Shown here piece by piece: positions 1-8,618 of a stretch of DNA of 64,000 nt. The translations under genes were made by a program, and so were the position numbers. The stretch is from the NCBI GenBank assembly GCA_016716465.1, contig JADJWH010000001.1:868001-932000 (forward strand). Reading direction: 5' to 3'. The first letter of the stretch is position 1, and the number at the start of each line of letters is the position of its first letter. This stretch comes from Gammaproteobacteria bacterium (GTDB lineage: Bacteria > Pseudomonadota > Gammaproteobacteria > SZUA-140). The notes below the pieces were generated by a model. The model was not told the origin of the DNA and did no database searches. It saw only the letters and a list, made by a program, of their open reading frames with translations.

Positions 1-815
1 AACATCGGGATCAGCATGAACTCGAAACCGACGCGCAGGTTACGGTTGCGCGCCTCGCGCCACGCCACATCCGTGCCGGGATCGAGCAGGGTGATCAGAT
101 CGCCATAGTGCGCAACGGCCTCGATGGTGCGGCGGAATACCTCGCCACCCACGGTATCGAGCGCCACATCCACGCCCCGCCCGCCGGTCCATTCATTGAC
201 CGCCGACACGAAGTCGCGCTCTGAATAGACGATTGCCTCGTCCGCGCCCAGGCTGCGCGCGTAAGCAGCCTTGTCCGGATTGCCCACGGTGACGCAGACG
301 CGGGCCCCAGCGCGCCGCGCGAGCTGGATCGCGACGTGGCCAACCCCACCGGTGCCGCCGTGGATTAGCACAGATTGCCCCGCGCGCAGATGCGCGCGAT
401 CGAACAAAGCCTCCCATGCCGTGATCAGCACCAGCGGAGCCGCGGCGGCCTCGGTGAAATTCAGTGCCGCCGGTTTCGGTCGCGCCACATCCTGATCGAT
501 GACCTTGTACTCGGCATAGCACCCCGGGTCACCGCCGGCACCGCCGTCGCAGAACCAGACCTCGTCGCCCGCCTTGAAGCGCGTCACCGCCGCGCCAGTC
601 TCGACGACATAGCCGGCGCCGTCACAGCCGAGCACCGCGGGCAGCGCGCCGGGGAAGTACAAGCCGCGATGGCGCATCTTGGTATCGACGGGATTCACTC
701 CCGCCGCGCGCAACCGCACCTTGATCTGCGTCGGCACGGCAATCTCCGGTTCCGGAATCTCCCGGTACTCCAGTACATCGGGTTCACCCACTGCCGTCAT
801 TACCACTGCCTTCAT
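1..815 (-). CDS. NADPH:quinone reductase-like MDR oxidoreductase (3' end cut by window)
   Basis: Zinc-independent member of the medium-chain dehydrogenase/reductase superfamily, probably reducing quinones or enones with NADPH. Translated from ATG at 815 it opens MKAVVMTAVGEPDVLEYREI, which is the family's usual N-terminus. A GroES-like domain with NPVDTKMRHRG follows, and then a Rossmann segment with HGGTGGVGHVAIQLARRAGA around residues 150-170 that binds NADPH. The cysteine/histidine set of zinc alcohol dehydrogenases is not seen. About 271 codons are present of an expected 320-330, so the C-terminus lies outside the window. It is divergent from nhaA with a 155-bp spacer. The substrate cannot be read from the sequence. 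Confidence 0.9.
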   Translation of the reverse strand, partial: MKAVVMTAVGEPDVLEYREIPEPEIAVPTQIKVRLRAAGVNPVDTKMRHRGLYFPGALPAVLGCDGAGYVVETGAAVTRFKAGDEVWFCDGGAGGDPGCYAEYKVIDQDVARPKPAALNFTEAAAAPLVLITAWEALFDRAHLRAGQSVLIHGGTGGVGHVAIQLARRAGARVCVTVGNPDKAAYARSLGADEAIVYSERDFVSAVNEWTGGRGVDVALDTVGGEVFRRTIEAVAHYGDLITLLDPGTDVAWREARNRNLRVGFEFMLIPM

Positions 816-900
816 CTCATCGCCCCCCGATGTCTGACCAACCCCATATCCCACGCAAGGCCAGCAGGAATATTTTCGTTGCAACCGTCTCCCGATTTTG

Positions 901-965
901 CCATGGTAACTCCCAAAACCACAGGGAAGGGCTCAATTCCGTTCCCTTATTGCAGAACGAGGGAA
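901..965 (+). promoter_or_regulatory. Candidate cis-regulatory RNA switch in the nhaA leader
   Basis: Seen: the hexamer AGGGAA occurs twice, at 923-928 and 960-965, and both copies can pair perfectly with the single TTCCCT at 942-947. The second copy is the Shine-Dalgarno region of nhaA (ATG at 971), so the two stems exclude each other and one hides the ribosome site. Upstream, TGGT 904-907 can pair with ACCA 918-921, and TCCC 911-914 in its loop with GGGA 924-927, which would be an H-type pseudoknot masking the first AGGGAA. Known: nhaA genes are often led by the nhaA-I and nhaA-II RNA motifs, reported as lithium-sensing riboswitches. Whether this leader belongs to either class is inference; the stems are short. 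Confidence 0.45.
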
Positions 966-970
966 TAGTA

Positions 971-2155
971 ATGGTATTGAGCTCCATCCGTGAATTTCTG
1001 CGCCTGGAATCGGCCAGCGGCATCCTGCTGCTGGTCGCCGCCGTGCTGGCCATGATCGCTGAAAATTCCGCCGCCCATTCGCTCTACGGGGCCCTGCTAG
1101 GTACGCCCGTGGAGATCCGCATCGGCGCTTTCCAGATCGCCAAACCCTTGCTGCTGTGGGTCAATGACGGCCTTATGGCAGTCTTCTTCTTTCTCGTCGG
1201 GCTTGAACTGAAACGCGAGATACTGCAGGGTGAACTGTCCGACCGCTCACAGATCACGCTGCCACTGGTCGCGGCTATCGGCGGGATGGCGGTACCCGCG
1301 CTGATCTACATTGGACTGAATCATGACAACGCGACGGCCCTCAACGGCTGGGCGATTCCCACGGCCACCGACATCGCCTTCGCCCTCGGCGTGCTGTCGC
1401 TGCTGGGCGACCGCGTCCCCACCGCGCTGAAGCTGTTCCTGATGACACTGGCCATCATCGATGACATCGGTGCGATCATCATCATCGCCCTCTTCTATAC
1501 CGAAGGACTCTCCACCACCTCCCTGCTCGTGGCGCTCGCTGCTTTCAGCGTCCTGTTCCTGATGAACAAGCGCGGCGTGATCAGTATTTTCCCGTATATC
1601 GCGGTGGGTCTGATCCTGTGGGTGGCGGTGCTGAAGTCCGGCGTGCATGCCACATTGGCCGGTGTGGTGCTGGCCCTGTTCATCCCGCTCAGGACAGGTC
1701 AACCTAGTCCCTCGCCACTCGAGCAGCTCGAACATGACCTCCACCCCACCGTCGCCTACGGGATCCTGCCTCTGTTCGCCTTCATGAATACCGGGGTGTC
1801 ACTCGAAGGCCTCTCACTAGACTCCTTCACACAAGGTGTCCCGCTGGGCATCGCGCTAGGCCTTTTTGTGGGCAAGCAGATCGGCGTGTTCGGGTTCTCC
1901 TGGCTGACCATCAAGCTGGGGGTCGCGCGCCTGCCCGAGAACTGCGGCTGGTCGGCCCTCTACGGCGTCTCGCTGCTGTGCGGAATCGGCTTCACGATGA
2001 GTCTGTTCATCAGTTCACTGGCCTTCGATGCCGCGGATCTGTCCAAGGTGGCGGACGACCGCCTGGGCATTCTCAGCGGCTCGCTGCTCTCCGCCATCGC
2101 CGGTTACTGGGTGTTGCGCCTCGTGCTGCGCAAGCCGCCGGAAGAAGCACCTTAA
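971..2155 (+). CDS. nhaA: Na+/H+ antiporter NhaA
   Basis: Inner-membrane electrogenic antiporter exporting Na+ or Li+ in exchange for protons, for sodium and alkaline-pH homeostasis. The protein is 394 residues, close to the 388 of E. coli, with about a dozen hydrophobic segments. The ion-binding aspartate pair is visible in LAIIDDIGAI at residues 164-165, and WAIPTATDIAFALGVL and GIGFTMSLFISSLAF are family signatures. The reading frame is open back to 830, but the start at 971 fits NhaA length and has GAGGGA six bases upstream, so the extra 47 codons are taken as untranslated leader. The preceding leader may fold into alternative structures that control translation. Confidence 0.97.
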   Translation: MVLSSIREFLRLESASGILLLVAAVLAMIAENSAAHSLYGALLGTPVEIRIGAFQIAKPLLLWVNDGLMAVFFFLVGLELKREILQGELSDRSQITLPLVAAIGGMAVPALIYIGLNHDNATALNGWAIPTATDIAFALGVLSLLGDRVPTALKLFLMTLAIIDDIGAIIIIALFYTEGLSTTSLLVALAAFSVLFLMNKRGVISIFPYIAVGLILWVAVLKSGVHATLAGVVLALFIPLRTGQPSPSPLEQLEHDLHPTVAYGILPLFAFMNTGVSLEGLSLDSFTQGVPLGIALGLFVGKQIGVFGFSWLTIKLGVARLPENCGWSALYGVSLLCGIGFTMSLFISSLAFDAADLSKVADDRLGILSGSLLSAIAGYWVLRLVLRKPPEEAP

Positions 2156-2168
2156 GCCACCGTGGCGA

Positions 2169-2196
2169 TTGCCTGACGCGCGGCAATCACTATAAT
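2169..2196 (+). promoter_or_regulatory. Sigma-70-like promoter overlapped by a hairpin
   Basis: TTGCCT at 2169-2174 and a consensus TATAAT at 2191-2196 are 16 bp apart and precede the small gene at 2233. A perfect 7-bp inverted repeat (GATTGCC 2167-2173 with GGCAATC 2182-2188) lies across the -35 and spacer. It could be an operator or part of the end of the nhaA transcript; it is not followed by a T-run. Confidence 0.55.
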
Positions 2197-2232
2197 CTGC
2201 TCTCTATCTTGGCCAACAACGACTGGACCTCC

Positions 2233-2439
2233 ATGAAACACTATGGCATCAAGATCACGCTTCCCCCGGGCGACACCCTGACCGCGTCCCATCTGCTCGG
2301 CAGCAATTGGGAATCCTACCGCTGGTACGACAGCGAGGCCGACCGCGACCGCGCCTATGAACAGATGCTGGATCGTCCGCCCTATTACCGCCGCGACGAG
2401 GACGCGTCGCAGATCATCACGAAGGTCGAGCGGGTATAG
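2233..2439 (+). CDS. Small acidic hypothetical protein, 68 aa
   Basis: Not assigned to a characterised family. The protein starts MKHYGIKITLPPGDTLTASH and ends in IITKVERV; it is soluble, rich in acidic and aromatic residues (SYRWYDSEADRDRAYEQML, PPYYRR), and has no signal peptide or membrane segment. It has its own good promoter at 2169-2196, about 30 bases before the start, and codon use matches its neighbours, which together support a real gene. The open frame continues upstream into nhaA, but that part is antiporter sequence read in another frame. A small regulatory or accessory role is possible; nothing in the sequence shows which. Confidence 0.75.
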   Translation: MKHYGIKITLPPGDTLTASHLLGSNWESYRWYDSEADRDRAYEQMLDRPPYYRRDEDASQIITKVERV

Positions 2440-2465
2440 AAGAACAGGCGCGAACCTGTCCGGTG

Positions 2466-3164
2466 TCAACGCCGACGCGGCGGGTTGAAGAACCGCACGC
2501 CGCGATGCTTGAACAGCGGAATCAGCGCCATCCCGGCGACGAATCCGCCCAGATGGGCGAACCATGCCGTCCCGCCCTCCCCGGCCGTTGCCGCCGCGGA
2601 ACTGATGAGCTGCAGCAGGAACCAGAACCCCAGCACCAGCAGCGCCGGCAGCGACATCATGTGCATTATGAAGCCGAACGGGACCAGTACCTGCACGCGC
2701 GCGTGCGGATACAACAGCAGGTAGGCGCCGAGCACACCCGAGATCGCCCCGCTCGCCCCCACCATCGGGATCTGTGCGGTCGCCTCGAAAACGGCCTGGG
2801 CCAGGGCGGCGGACACGCCGCACAGCAGGTAGAACACGATGAAGCGCGCGTGCCCCATGGCATCCTCGATGTTGTTCCCGAAGATCCACAGGTACAGCAT
2901 GTTGCCGATCAGGTGCATCCAGCCGCCATGGAGAAACATGGAGGAAAACACGGTCAGCCCCGCCGGCACGACCTCCAGTCCGGGCTCGAGGTGCGCGGAG
3001 CCGAACAGGACGGCGGGGATCAATCCCAGGCTGAACACGGCGCGCTCGAATCCGCTTGGACCCAGCGATATCTGCCACAAAAAGACCAGGCAGCAGGCGA
3101 CGATCAGCCCCAGGGTGACCAGGGGGCGGGTCGAGGTCGGATTATCGTCTCGCAGGGGGATCAT
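2466..3164 (-). CDS. Rhomboid family intramembrane serine protease
   Basis: Membrane-embedded serine protease that cuts transmembrane substrates. The 232-residue protein has about six membrane segments. The catalytic serine is Ser138 in VGASGAISG and the catalytic histidine is His204 in WFAHLGGFVAG; oxyanion-hole residues are in HGGWMHLIGNM (His84, Asn88). There is no cytoplasmic N-terminal domain of the GlpG type; the first helix starts about 15 residues in. The arginine-rich tail (NPPRRR) is probably cytoplasmic. It is divergent from rimO. The family is clear but the substrate is unknown. Confidence 0.93.
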   Translation of the reverse strand: MIPLRDDNPTSTRPLVTLGLIVACCLVFLWQISLGPSGFERAVFSLGLIPAVLFGSAHLEPGLEVVPAGLTVFSSMFLHGGWMHLIGNMLYLWIFGNNIEDAMGHARFIVFYLLCGVSAALAQAVFEATAQIPMVGASGAISGVLGAYLLLYPHARVQVLVPFGFIMHMMSLPALLVLGFWFLLQLISSAAATAGEGGTAWFAHLGGFVAGMALIPLFKHRGVRFFNPPRRR

Positions 3165-3314
3165 GGGCGGATGCAGGCTATATTAGCAGGCGCGCCGCGA
3201 GCGGCCGAACCCAGCAGCCAACGGCTCCGGCGGTTCCCCATGCTATACTCGCCGCCGCGAGCGGACCGCCTCTGAGCCACGGATGCGGCGCCCCATACCG
3301 ATACCACGCCAGCC

Positions 3315-4649
3315 ATGAAACACACCATTCCCCGCGTCGGTTTCGTCAGCCTGGGCTGTCCCAAGGCCCTGGTCGATTCCGAACGCATCCTGACCCAGCT
3401 CCGTGCGGAGGGCTATGCGGTCGCGCCCAGCTACGAGGCGGCCGATCTCGTCGTGGTCAACACCTGCGGATTCATCGACAGCGCCGTCGAGGAATCGCTC
3501 GATGCCATCGGCGAGGCGCTGGCCGAAAACGGCAAGGTCATCGTGACCGGCTGTCTCGGCGCGCGCGAGGCGGAGATCCGCGACGTGCATCCCCGGGTAC
3601 TCGCGGTCACCGGACCGCATGCGCTCGACGACGTGATGCAGGCGGTGCACGCGCATCTGCCGCCGCGGCATGATCCCCGTACGGATCTGGTCCCGCCCCA
3701 GGGCCTGCGCCTGACGCCGCGACATTACGCCTACCTCAAGATCTCCGAAGGGTGCAATCATCGCTGCACCTTCTGCATCATCCCCTCGATGCGTGGCGAC
3801 CTCGTCAGCCGGCCGATCGGCGAGGTCATGCAGGAGGCGGAAAACCTGGTCCGCGCCGGGGTGAAGGAACTGCTGGTGATCGCGCAGGACACCAGCGCCT
3901 ACGGCGTCGATCTCCGCTACCGGACCGGATTCTGGGGTGGCCGCCCGGTCAGGACACGCTTCACCGAGCTTGCGCGCAGCCTGGGCGAACTCGGCGTATG
4001 GGTGCGCCTGCATTACGTCTACCCTTACCCGCATGTGGACGAGGTCATCCCGCTGATGGCCGAGGGCAGTATCCTGCCCTATCTCGACATCCCCTTCCAG
4101 CACGCGAGTCCGCGCATCCTGAAGGCGATGAAGCGGCCGGCGGGTGGCGAGGATGTATTGCAGCGCCTGCGCCACTGGAGATCGGTCTGCCCCGATATCG
4201 CCGTGCGCAGCACCTTCATCGTCGGCTTCCCCGGCGAGACCGAGGAGGATTTCCAGCGCCTGCTCGATTTCCTGCGGGAGGCGCGCCTCGACCGCGTGGG
4301 CTGTTTCACCTATTCGCCGGTGGAGGGCGCCGTGGCGAACGGACTCGCCGGCCCCGTGCCGGAGGAGATCAAGCAGGAGCGCCTCGAGCGATTCATGCAG
4401 ACGCAGGCGGAGATCAGCGCGGACAAGCTCCGGCAACGCGTCGGACAGACGCTCACCGTCCTGGTCGATGAGGTCGAATCCGATCAGGCGCGGGCGCGCA
4501 GCTACGCGGACGCCCCCGAGATCGACGGTATCGTGCATATCGCCCGGGCCGGATCGCTCCAGCCCGGGGACCTGGTCGGCGTCACGATCACGGACTCGGA
4601 CCCGCATGATCTGCACGGGCATCCCGCTCCCCTGCACGGGAAGGCATAA
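3315..4649 (+). CDS. rimO: Ribosomal protein uS12 methylthiotransferase RimO
   Basis: Radical-SAM enzyme that adds a methylthio group to the conserved aspartate of ribosomal protein S12. The domains are in the usual order. The N-terminal UPF0004 domain carries three iron-sulfur cysteines (VSLGCPKALVDSE, NTCGFIDSA, TGCLGAREAE). The radical-SAM core has Cys147, Cys151 and Cys154 in CNHRCTFCIIPSMRG, and a TRAM domain lies near the C-terminus. At 444 residues it is full length. PYLDIPFQHASPRIL is typical of RimO, and the sequence fits it better than MiaB. It stands alone on the plus strand between a divergent rhomboid gene and the accessory cluster. Confidence 0.96.
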   Translation: MKHTIPRVGFVSLGCPKALVDSERILTQLRAEGYAVAPSYEAADLVVVNTCGFIDSAVEESLDAIGEALAENGKVIVTGCLGAREAEIRDVHPRVLAVTGPHALDDVMQAVHAHLPPRHDPRTDLVPPQGLRLTPRHYAYLKISEGCNHRCTFCIIPSMRGDLVSRPIGEVMQEAENLVRAGVKELLVIAQDTSAYGVDLRYRTGFWGGRPVRTRFTELARSLGELGVWVRLHYVYPYPHVDEVIPLMAEGSILPYLDIPFQHASPRILKAMKRPAGGEDVLQRLRHWRSVCPDIAVRSTFIVGFPGETEEDFQRLLDFLREARLDRVGCFTYSPVEGAVANGLAGPVPEEIKQERLERFMQTQAEISADKLRQRVGQTLTVLVDEVESDQARARSYADAPEIDGIVHIARAGSLQPGDLVGVTITDSDPHDLHGHPAPLHGKA

Positions 4650-4792
4650 AGACAAAATATTGGCGCGCGCACCCCGGCTGCGAGGGTTCAACTCTGTAAT
4701 TTTCTTGCAATTTCAGGAATGAACAATTAATGTCTGATGCTCATTCTCTGGGAAGAAGGCTATCCGCCTGATAAAAATATGGATGAACTTTT

Positions 4793-6697
4793 ATGACGAA
4801 GTTCTTCGATATACAAAAGAATTACCCCGACCTTGCACCGAGCACCTTCCCAGAAGCCGCCGATCTGATCGTACATTACATCGAGCAAACCGGAAGCCGT
4901 TTTGTCTTCGGCGTGCCGGGCGGCGCGATCGAGCCTCTGTACAATGCACTTGCGCGCAGCGAGCGCCGTGGCGGCGTCGCATCGGTGGTGGCGCGCCATG
5001 AGTCGGGCGCCGCGTTCATGGCCGACGGTTACGCCCGCGAGACCGGTCTCCTCGGCGTGTGCTGCACAACCACCGGCCCCGGAGCAACCAATATCATCAC
5101 CGGCGTTGCGAGCGCGTATCAGGACGATATCCCCCTGCTGGTGATCACCGCCCAGACCCCGCTGGACACCTTCGGTCGCGGCGCCGTGCAGGAATCGAGC
5201 TGTACCGGCATCGACACCGTGGCCATGATGGGCCACTGCACCCATTACAACTCCCTGGTTTCCGATGTCAGGCAACTTGAGCGCAAGCTGGTCAGCGCCA
5301 TCACCACCGCCTTCCAGGCGCGCGGGCCGGCCCATCTGAGCATCCCGCTCGATATCCTCCGCACGCCGACTTCCTTCACCGGCGGAGTCGCCGGTCTGGC
5401 GTCACTGATGCAAACGCGGAAACTTGCCGATCCTGCCGAGATCTCCGCCCTCGCCCGTCGTGTGCGCAAGGCGCACCACCCGATACTGATCGTTGGCGAA
5501 GGCTGTACCGCGGCCATGGGTCCGATCCTTAAGCTGGCCGAGCGCATCGGCGCGCTGCTGGTCACAACGCCCCAGGGCAAGGGTCTGGTCGACCCCTACC
5601 ATCCGAATTACCGTGGCGTGTGTGGACTGGCCGGCCACGAAGGTGCCCGGAGACTGCTCAGGAACCCGGCGATTGATCTCGTCCTCATCATCGGCAGCGC
5701 GCTCGACGAACAGGCGGCGCAGGGCTGGCTGGAGAATGAAAACCTGAGGGGCAAGATTGCCCATATCGACGAACTGCCGCGCCATTTCACCCGCTCCCTG
5801 GAGGCCGAATGGCATATCCTGGGCAGCATCGAGGCGGTATTCACCAGCCTGCTCACGCAGTTCGGCGACGGGGCTGCACCCGCCGCATGGGATACCCGGG
5901 ATCTCGGCACACCCTATTCCCCGAATGTCATCGACTTCGAGCGTCGCCTGGCAAACCGGCGCCGGAACAACGATGCCTCCAATAACGGAATCGAGCGCCG
6001 TGGAACCGATCGTCGTCACGATACCGGGCTGTCCCCGCCCAGACGCCACTTTGGACTGACCGATGAGGCAAAATACCTCGGCAGCACGACCCCGATCAGG
6101 CCGCAGCGCCTGATGTATGATCTCGCGCGCCTGTTGCCGGCGGACACCTGCTATCTGGCCGACATCGGTAACAGTTTCCTCTGGGGCATTCATTACCTGC
6201 ATCCGCATTTGCCGTTGACCGGCCGCGAGGGCAGGACAGACAGTTATTTCCGCACCTGCATGGGCTTCGCTTCCATGGGCTGGGCCATCGGCGCCGCCGT
6301 GGGCACCGCCCTGGGCAACCCCGAGCGCCCGGTGGTCTGCCTGGTCGGCGACGGCAGCTATCTGATGAGCGGCCAGGAGATCACTACAGCGATACAGCAC
6401 GAACTGTGCATCATATTCATCATCCTGAACGACAGCGCGCTCGGCACGGTAAAACACGGACAACGCCTCGCCAAGGCCGAGCGCATCGGCTATGAGCTGC
6501 CGCCCGTGGACTACGCGGCTCTCGCGAACGCGCTCGGCGTCGAAGCCTACCGGGTACGTTCCCCCGAGGACCTGCAGACCCTGGACATCAGGCGCCTGTG
6601 CCGGCGCCGCGCCCCGGTGCTGATCGACGTTTACGTCGACGGCGAAGAAACCCCTCCACTGGCGGAACGGATGAACATGCTCGCCATGCATTGGTGA
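4793..6697 (+). CDS. Acetolactate-synthase-like ThDP-dependent enzyme with a charged insert
   Basis: Member of the ThDP enzyme family that decarboxylates 2-oxo acids and transfers the acyl unit (acetolactate synthase, glyoxylate carboligase and relatives). The N-terminal pyrimidine-binding domain has the activating glutamate Glu70 in RHESGAAFMADGYAR. The C-terminal domain has GDG at 519-521 and Asn546 in the ThDP/Mg motif GDG...ND. At 634 residues it is about 60 longer than biosynthetic acetolactate synthases. Part of the excess is an arginine/asparagine-rich segment at about 381-417 (NNGIERRGTDRR), which looks like a linker. No small regulatory subunit gene is adjacent. It leads a four-gene cluster with a methyltransferase and two citrate-synthase-like genes, so a specialised product is more likely than branched-chain amino acids. 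The substrate is unknown. Confidence 0.85.
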   Translation: MTKFFDIQKNYPDLAPSTFPEAADLIVHYIEQTGSRFVFGVPGGAIEPLYNALARSERRGGVASVVARHESGAAFMADGYARETGLLGVCCTTTGPGATNIITGVASAYQDDIPLLVITAQTPLDTFGRGAVQESSCTGIDTVAMMGHCTHYNSLVSDVRQLERKLVSAITTAFQARGPAHLSIPLDILRTPTSFTGGVAGLASLMQTRKLADPAEISALARRVRKAHHPILIVGEGCTAAMGPILKLAERIGALLVTTPQGKGLVDPYHPNYRGVCGLAGHEGARRLLRNPAIDLVLIIGSALDEQAAQGWLENENLRGKIAHIDELPRHFTRSLEAEWHILGSIEAVFTSLLTQFGDGAAPAAWDTRDLGTPYSPNVIDFERRLANRRRNNDASNNGIERRGTDRRHDTGLSPPRRHFGLTDEAKYLGSTTPIRPQRLMYDLARLLPADTCYLADIGNSFLWGIHYLHPHLPLTGREGRTDSYFRTCMGFASMGWAIGAAVGTALGNPERPVVCLVGDGSYLMSGQEITTAIQHELCIIFIILNDSALGTVKHGQRLAKAERIGYELPPVDYAALANALGVEAYRVRSPEDLQTLDIRRLCRRRAPVLIDVYVDGEETPPLAERMNMLAMHW

Positions 6698-6726
6698 TTC
6701 CCCTGCCATGGCCTGCGGCAAGAACA

Positions 6727-7782
6727 ATGGCGAAAATCATGCATGAACATCCATCTAACATCCCGGAAAACCCGAGTTGCGACAATCGCCCGCTGTGGGA
6801 TATTTGGCTCTCCGGCTTCCGGCTTCCGGCGCTGACAGTAGCCGATGAAATCGGTTTATTCGCGTTTCTTGATGATCAGCCGTCCCCACTTTCCGCGATC
6901 GCCGCACGGCTCGGGTTTAGTGAACGCGCCTGCGAGGCGCTGATACATCTGCTTTGCGCCCTCGGCTTTGTTGCCAAGCGCAACGATCTGTTTTATCTCT
7001 CTGAACTTTCGCGCAACTACCTCTTGCCGAACAGCCCCTACTACTGGGGCGGTGTCCTGAACACAGTCAAACACATGCCGGTCAGCCATGGCATGATCCT
7101 GGAGGCCCTCCGACGCGACACGGACGGGAATACCCGACTTACAAAACCCTTCACCGAAGATTGGGAAAATAATTCCCTGGCCGAGGAAAAAGCCAGGAGT
7201 TTCACTGCCAAAATGCACAGTCACGGGTTCTCGGCCGCCGTGGCACTGGCGCAAAGCGGACGGCTGCGAGGGTTTCGCCGGCTCCTCGATATCGGCGGCG
7301 GGTCGGGCTGTTATTCAATTGCGCTTGCCGCGATCAATCCGGACTTACATTGCACGGTTGCCGATCTGCCTGTGGTGTGCCCGATAACGCAGCAATATAT
7401 CGACTCTTTCAGGCTTTCTGAGCGCGTCCGAACACTGGCACTGGACATGTTCAATGACCCCTGGCCTCATACCCAGGATGCTATCCTGTTCAGTGATATC
7501 CTGCACGACTGGGAGCGTTCGCGCTGTCTCTGGCTGATCAGGAACAGTTTTGACAGCCTTCCCAGTGGAGGACAAATCTTTCTGCATGAAGTATTACTGG
7601 AAGATGACAAGATCGGCCCATTGACAGCAAACGCCTACTCCCTGGCGATGCTGCTGGTTACCAAAGGCCAGCAATTCACCGCCGGTGAACTTGAAGCAAT
7701 GCTCTCCGCAGCTGGCTTCACCGACATCTCCAGCGTACCCTCGCATGCTTACTACTCGCTGATCAGCGGGAGGAAGCCCTGA
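6727..7782 (+). CDS. SAM-dependent O-methyltransferase (family 2, dimerisation domain type)
   Basis: Probably methylates a hydroxyl on a small molecule. The N-terminal winged-helix dimerisation domain (ADEIGLFAFL, SERACEALIHLL) is followed by a Rossmann domain with the SAM motif LLDIGGGSG (188-194), the acidic residue in VADLPVV and DILHDW, whose His260 sits at the position of the catalytic base in plant and bacterial family-2 enzymes. The 351-residue length is typical. The frame is open further upstream; ATG 6727 gives the usual N-terminus and begins just after the ThDP gene ends. It ends by overlapping the next start by one base (TGATG), so it is translationally coupled to the citrate-synthase-like pair. 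It resembles CrtF and acetylserotonin methyltransferases, but the substrate is unknown. Confidence 0.88.
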   Translation: MAKIMHEHPSNIPENPSCDNRPLWDIWLSGFRLPALTVADEIGLFAFLDDQPSPLSAIAARLGFSERACEALIHLLCALGFVAKRNDLFYLSELSRNYLLPNSPYYWGGVLNTVKHMPVSHGMILEALRRDTDGNTRLTKPFTEDWENNSLAEEKARSFTAKMHSHGFSAAVALAQSGRLRGFRRLLDIGGGSGCYSIALAAINPDLHCTVADLPVVCPITQQYIDSFRLSERVRTLALDMFNDPWPHTQDAILFSDILHDWERSRCLWLIRNSFDSLPSGGQIFLHEVLLEDDKIGPLTANAYSLAMLLVTKGQQFTAGELEAMLSAAGFTDISSVPSHAYYSLISGRKP

Positions 7783-8618
7783 TGGCCGAGCCACCCAAAG
7801 AATCCATACACAGCCGTATCTGGCGCGAAGAACCTGAAGCTGATAATCCCTTCGCCGCATCGGCTTGTTACTGCCATGGTTACGATGTGTTCGGCGATGT
7901 ACTCGGGAAAGCCGGCTGGATTGAATATCTATACCTGCTTTTCATGGGCGAACGCCCGTCCCGGGAGCATGCGAAATTACTGGAGGATCTGGCCGTTGCT
8001 CTCGCGAACCCGGGCCCACGGGACAACAGTGTCCAGGCAGCGATGAACGGCAGCGTCGGCGGATCTCACAACGCCGCCTGCCTGATGGCCGCACTCGCAG
8101 TCGGCGCCGGTCAACTTGGCGGTGCGCGTGAAGTCGCACTGGCGATGGAGGTATGGGATACCTGTGGCGACGACCTGAACGCCTGGATACTTCGGCTGAC
8201 GAACCCACCCAAAGATGAACGTGCGAATGTATGGCCGGAAATGGAGCATGCCCCCGGATTCGATCCCCATGGCGCAAGTTGTCCCACTCCGATACGACAA
8301 GTGATTAAGCACCTGGCTGAACAGCCCCCAGCGGATTCATTGCGCTGGATCGAGGCGAACCGTGAGGCCTTGGAAACGGCAGCCGATTGCCCTCTTAGCA
8401 TCACCGGCGTTGCCGCCGCAGCATTTCACGATCTCGGTCTCACCTCCGAACAGGGCGAGATGCTGTTTCTTCTGCTTCGACTGCCTGGCGCCGCTGCACA
8501 TGCCCTTGAACAGAAGGAATTTGGTTTTCGTAATTTCCCTTTCTATCGTCACTCTATTCATCTGGATGATGATCCAGGTCCCCATAACAGCGTTGGCGCG
8601 GAAATGACACTACCGTGA
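7782..8618 (+). CDS. Citryl-CoA-lyase/citrate-synthase-like protein A, catalytic residues replaced
   Basis: The 278-residue length and fold signatures match the short citryl-CoA lyase branch of the citrate synthase family. HGYDVFGDVLGKAGWIEYLYLLFMG corresponds to the conserved RGYD...YLLL segment, and LFLLLRLPGAAAHALEQKE to the ARVPG..AH..EE segment. In active family members three residues do the chemistry: a His in PGFGHP, a His in HGGA and an Asp in NVDG. Here the matching stretches read PGFDPHG (158-164), GQLGGA (110-115, Leu112) and SITG (206-209, Thr208), so none is kept in place by this by-eye alignment. The gene overlaps the next by four bases, suggesting a paired protein. It may be a structural partner, an acyl-CoA-binding pseudo-enzyme or a changed catalyst. 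Confidence 0.75.
   Translation: MAEPPKESIHSRIWREEPEADNPFAASACYCHGYDVFGDVLGKAGWIEYLYLLFMGERPSREHAKLLEDLAVALANPGPRDNSVQAAMNGSVGGSHNAACLMAALAVGAGQLGGAREVALAMEVWDTCGDDLNAWILRLTNPPKDERANVWPEMEHAPGFDPHGASCPTPIRQVIKHLAEQPPADSLRWIEANREALETAADCPLSITGVAAAAFHDLGLTSEQGEMLFLLLRLPGAAAHALEQKEFGFRNFPFYRHSIHLDDDPGPHNSVGAEMTLP

Noticed and set aside
830..970. In-frame N-terminal extension of nhaA by 47 codons
   Set aside because: The extension lacks NhaA similarity in character, while ATG 971 has a good ribosome site and gives the family length; the region reads better as an RNA leader.
3243..4691. Long open frame on the minus strand opposite rimO
   Set aside because: It is the antisense shadow of a G+C-rich gene: arginine/histidine-rich, no domain signature, and fully covered by a certain gene.
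5402..6727. Open frame of about 440 codons opposite the ThDP enzyme gene
   Set aside because: It is antisense to a gene with clear ThDP motifs and shows no recognisable domain.
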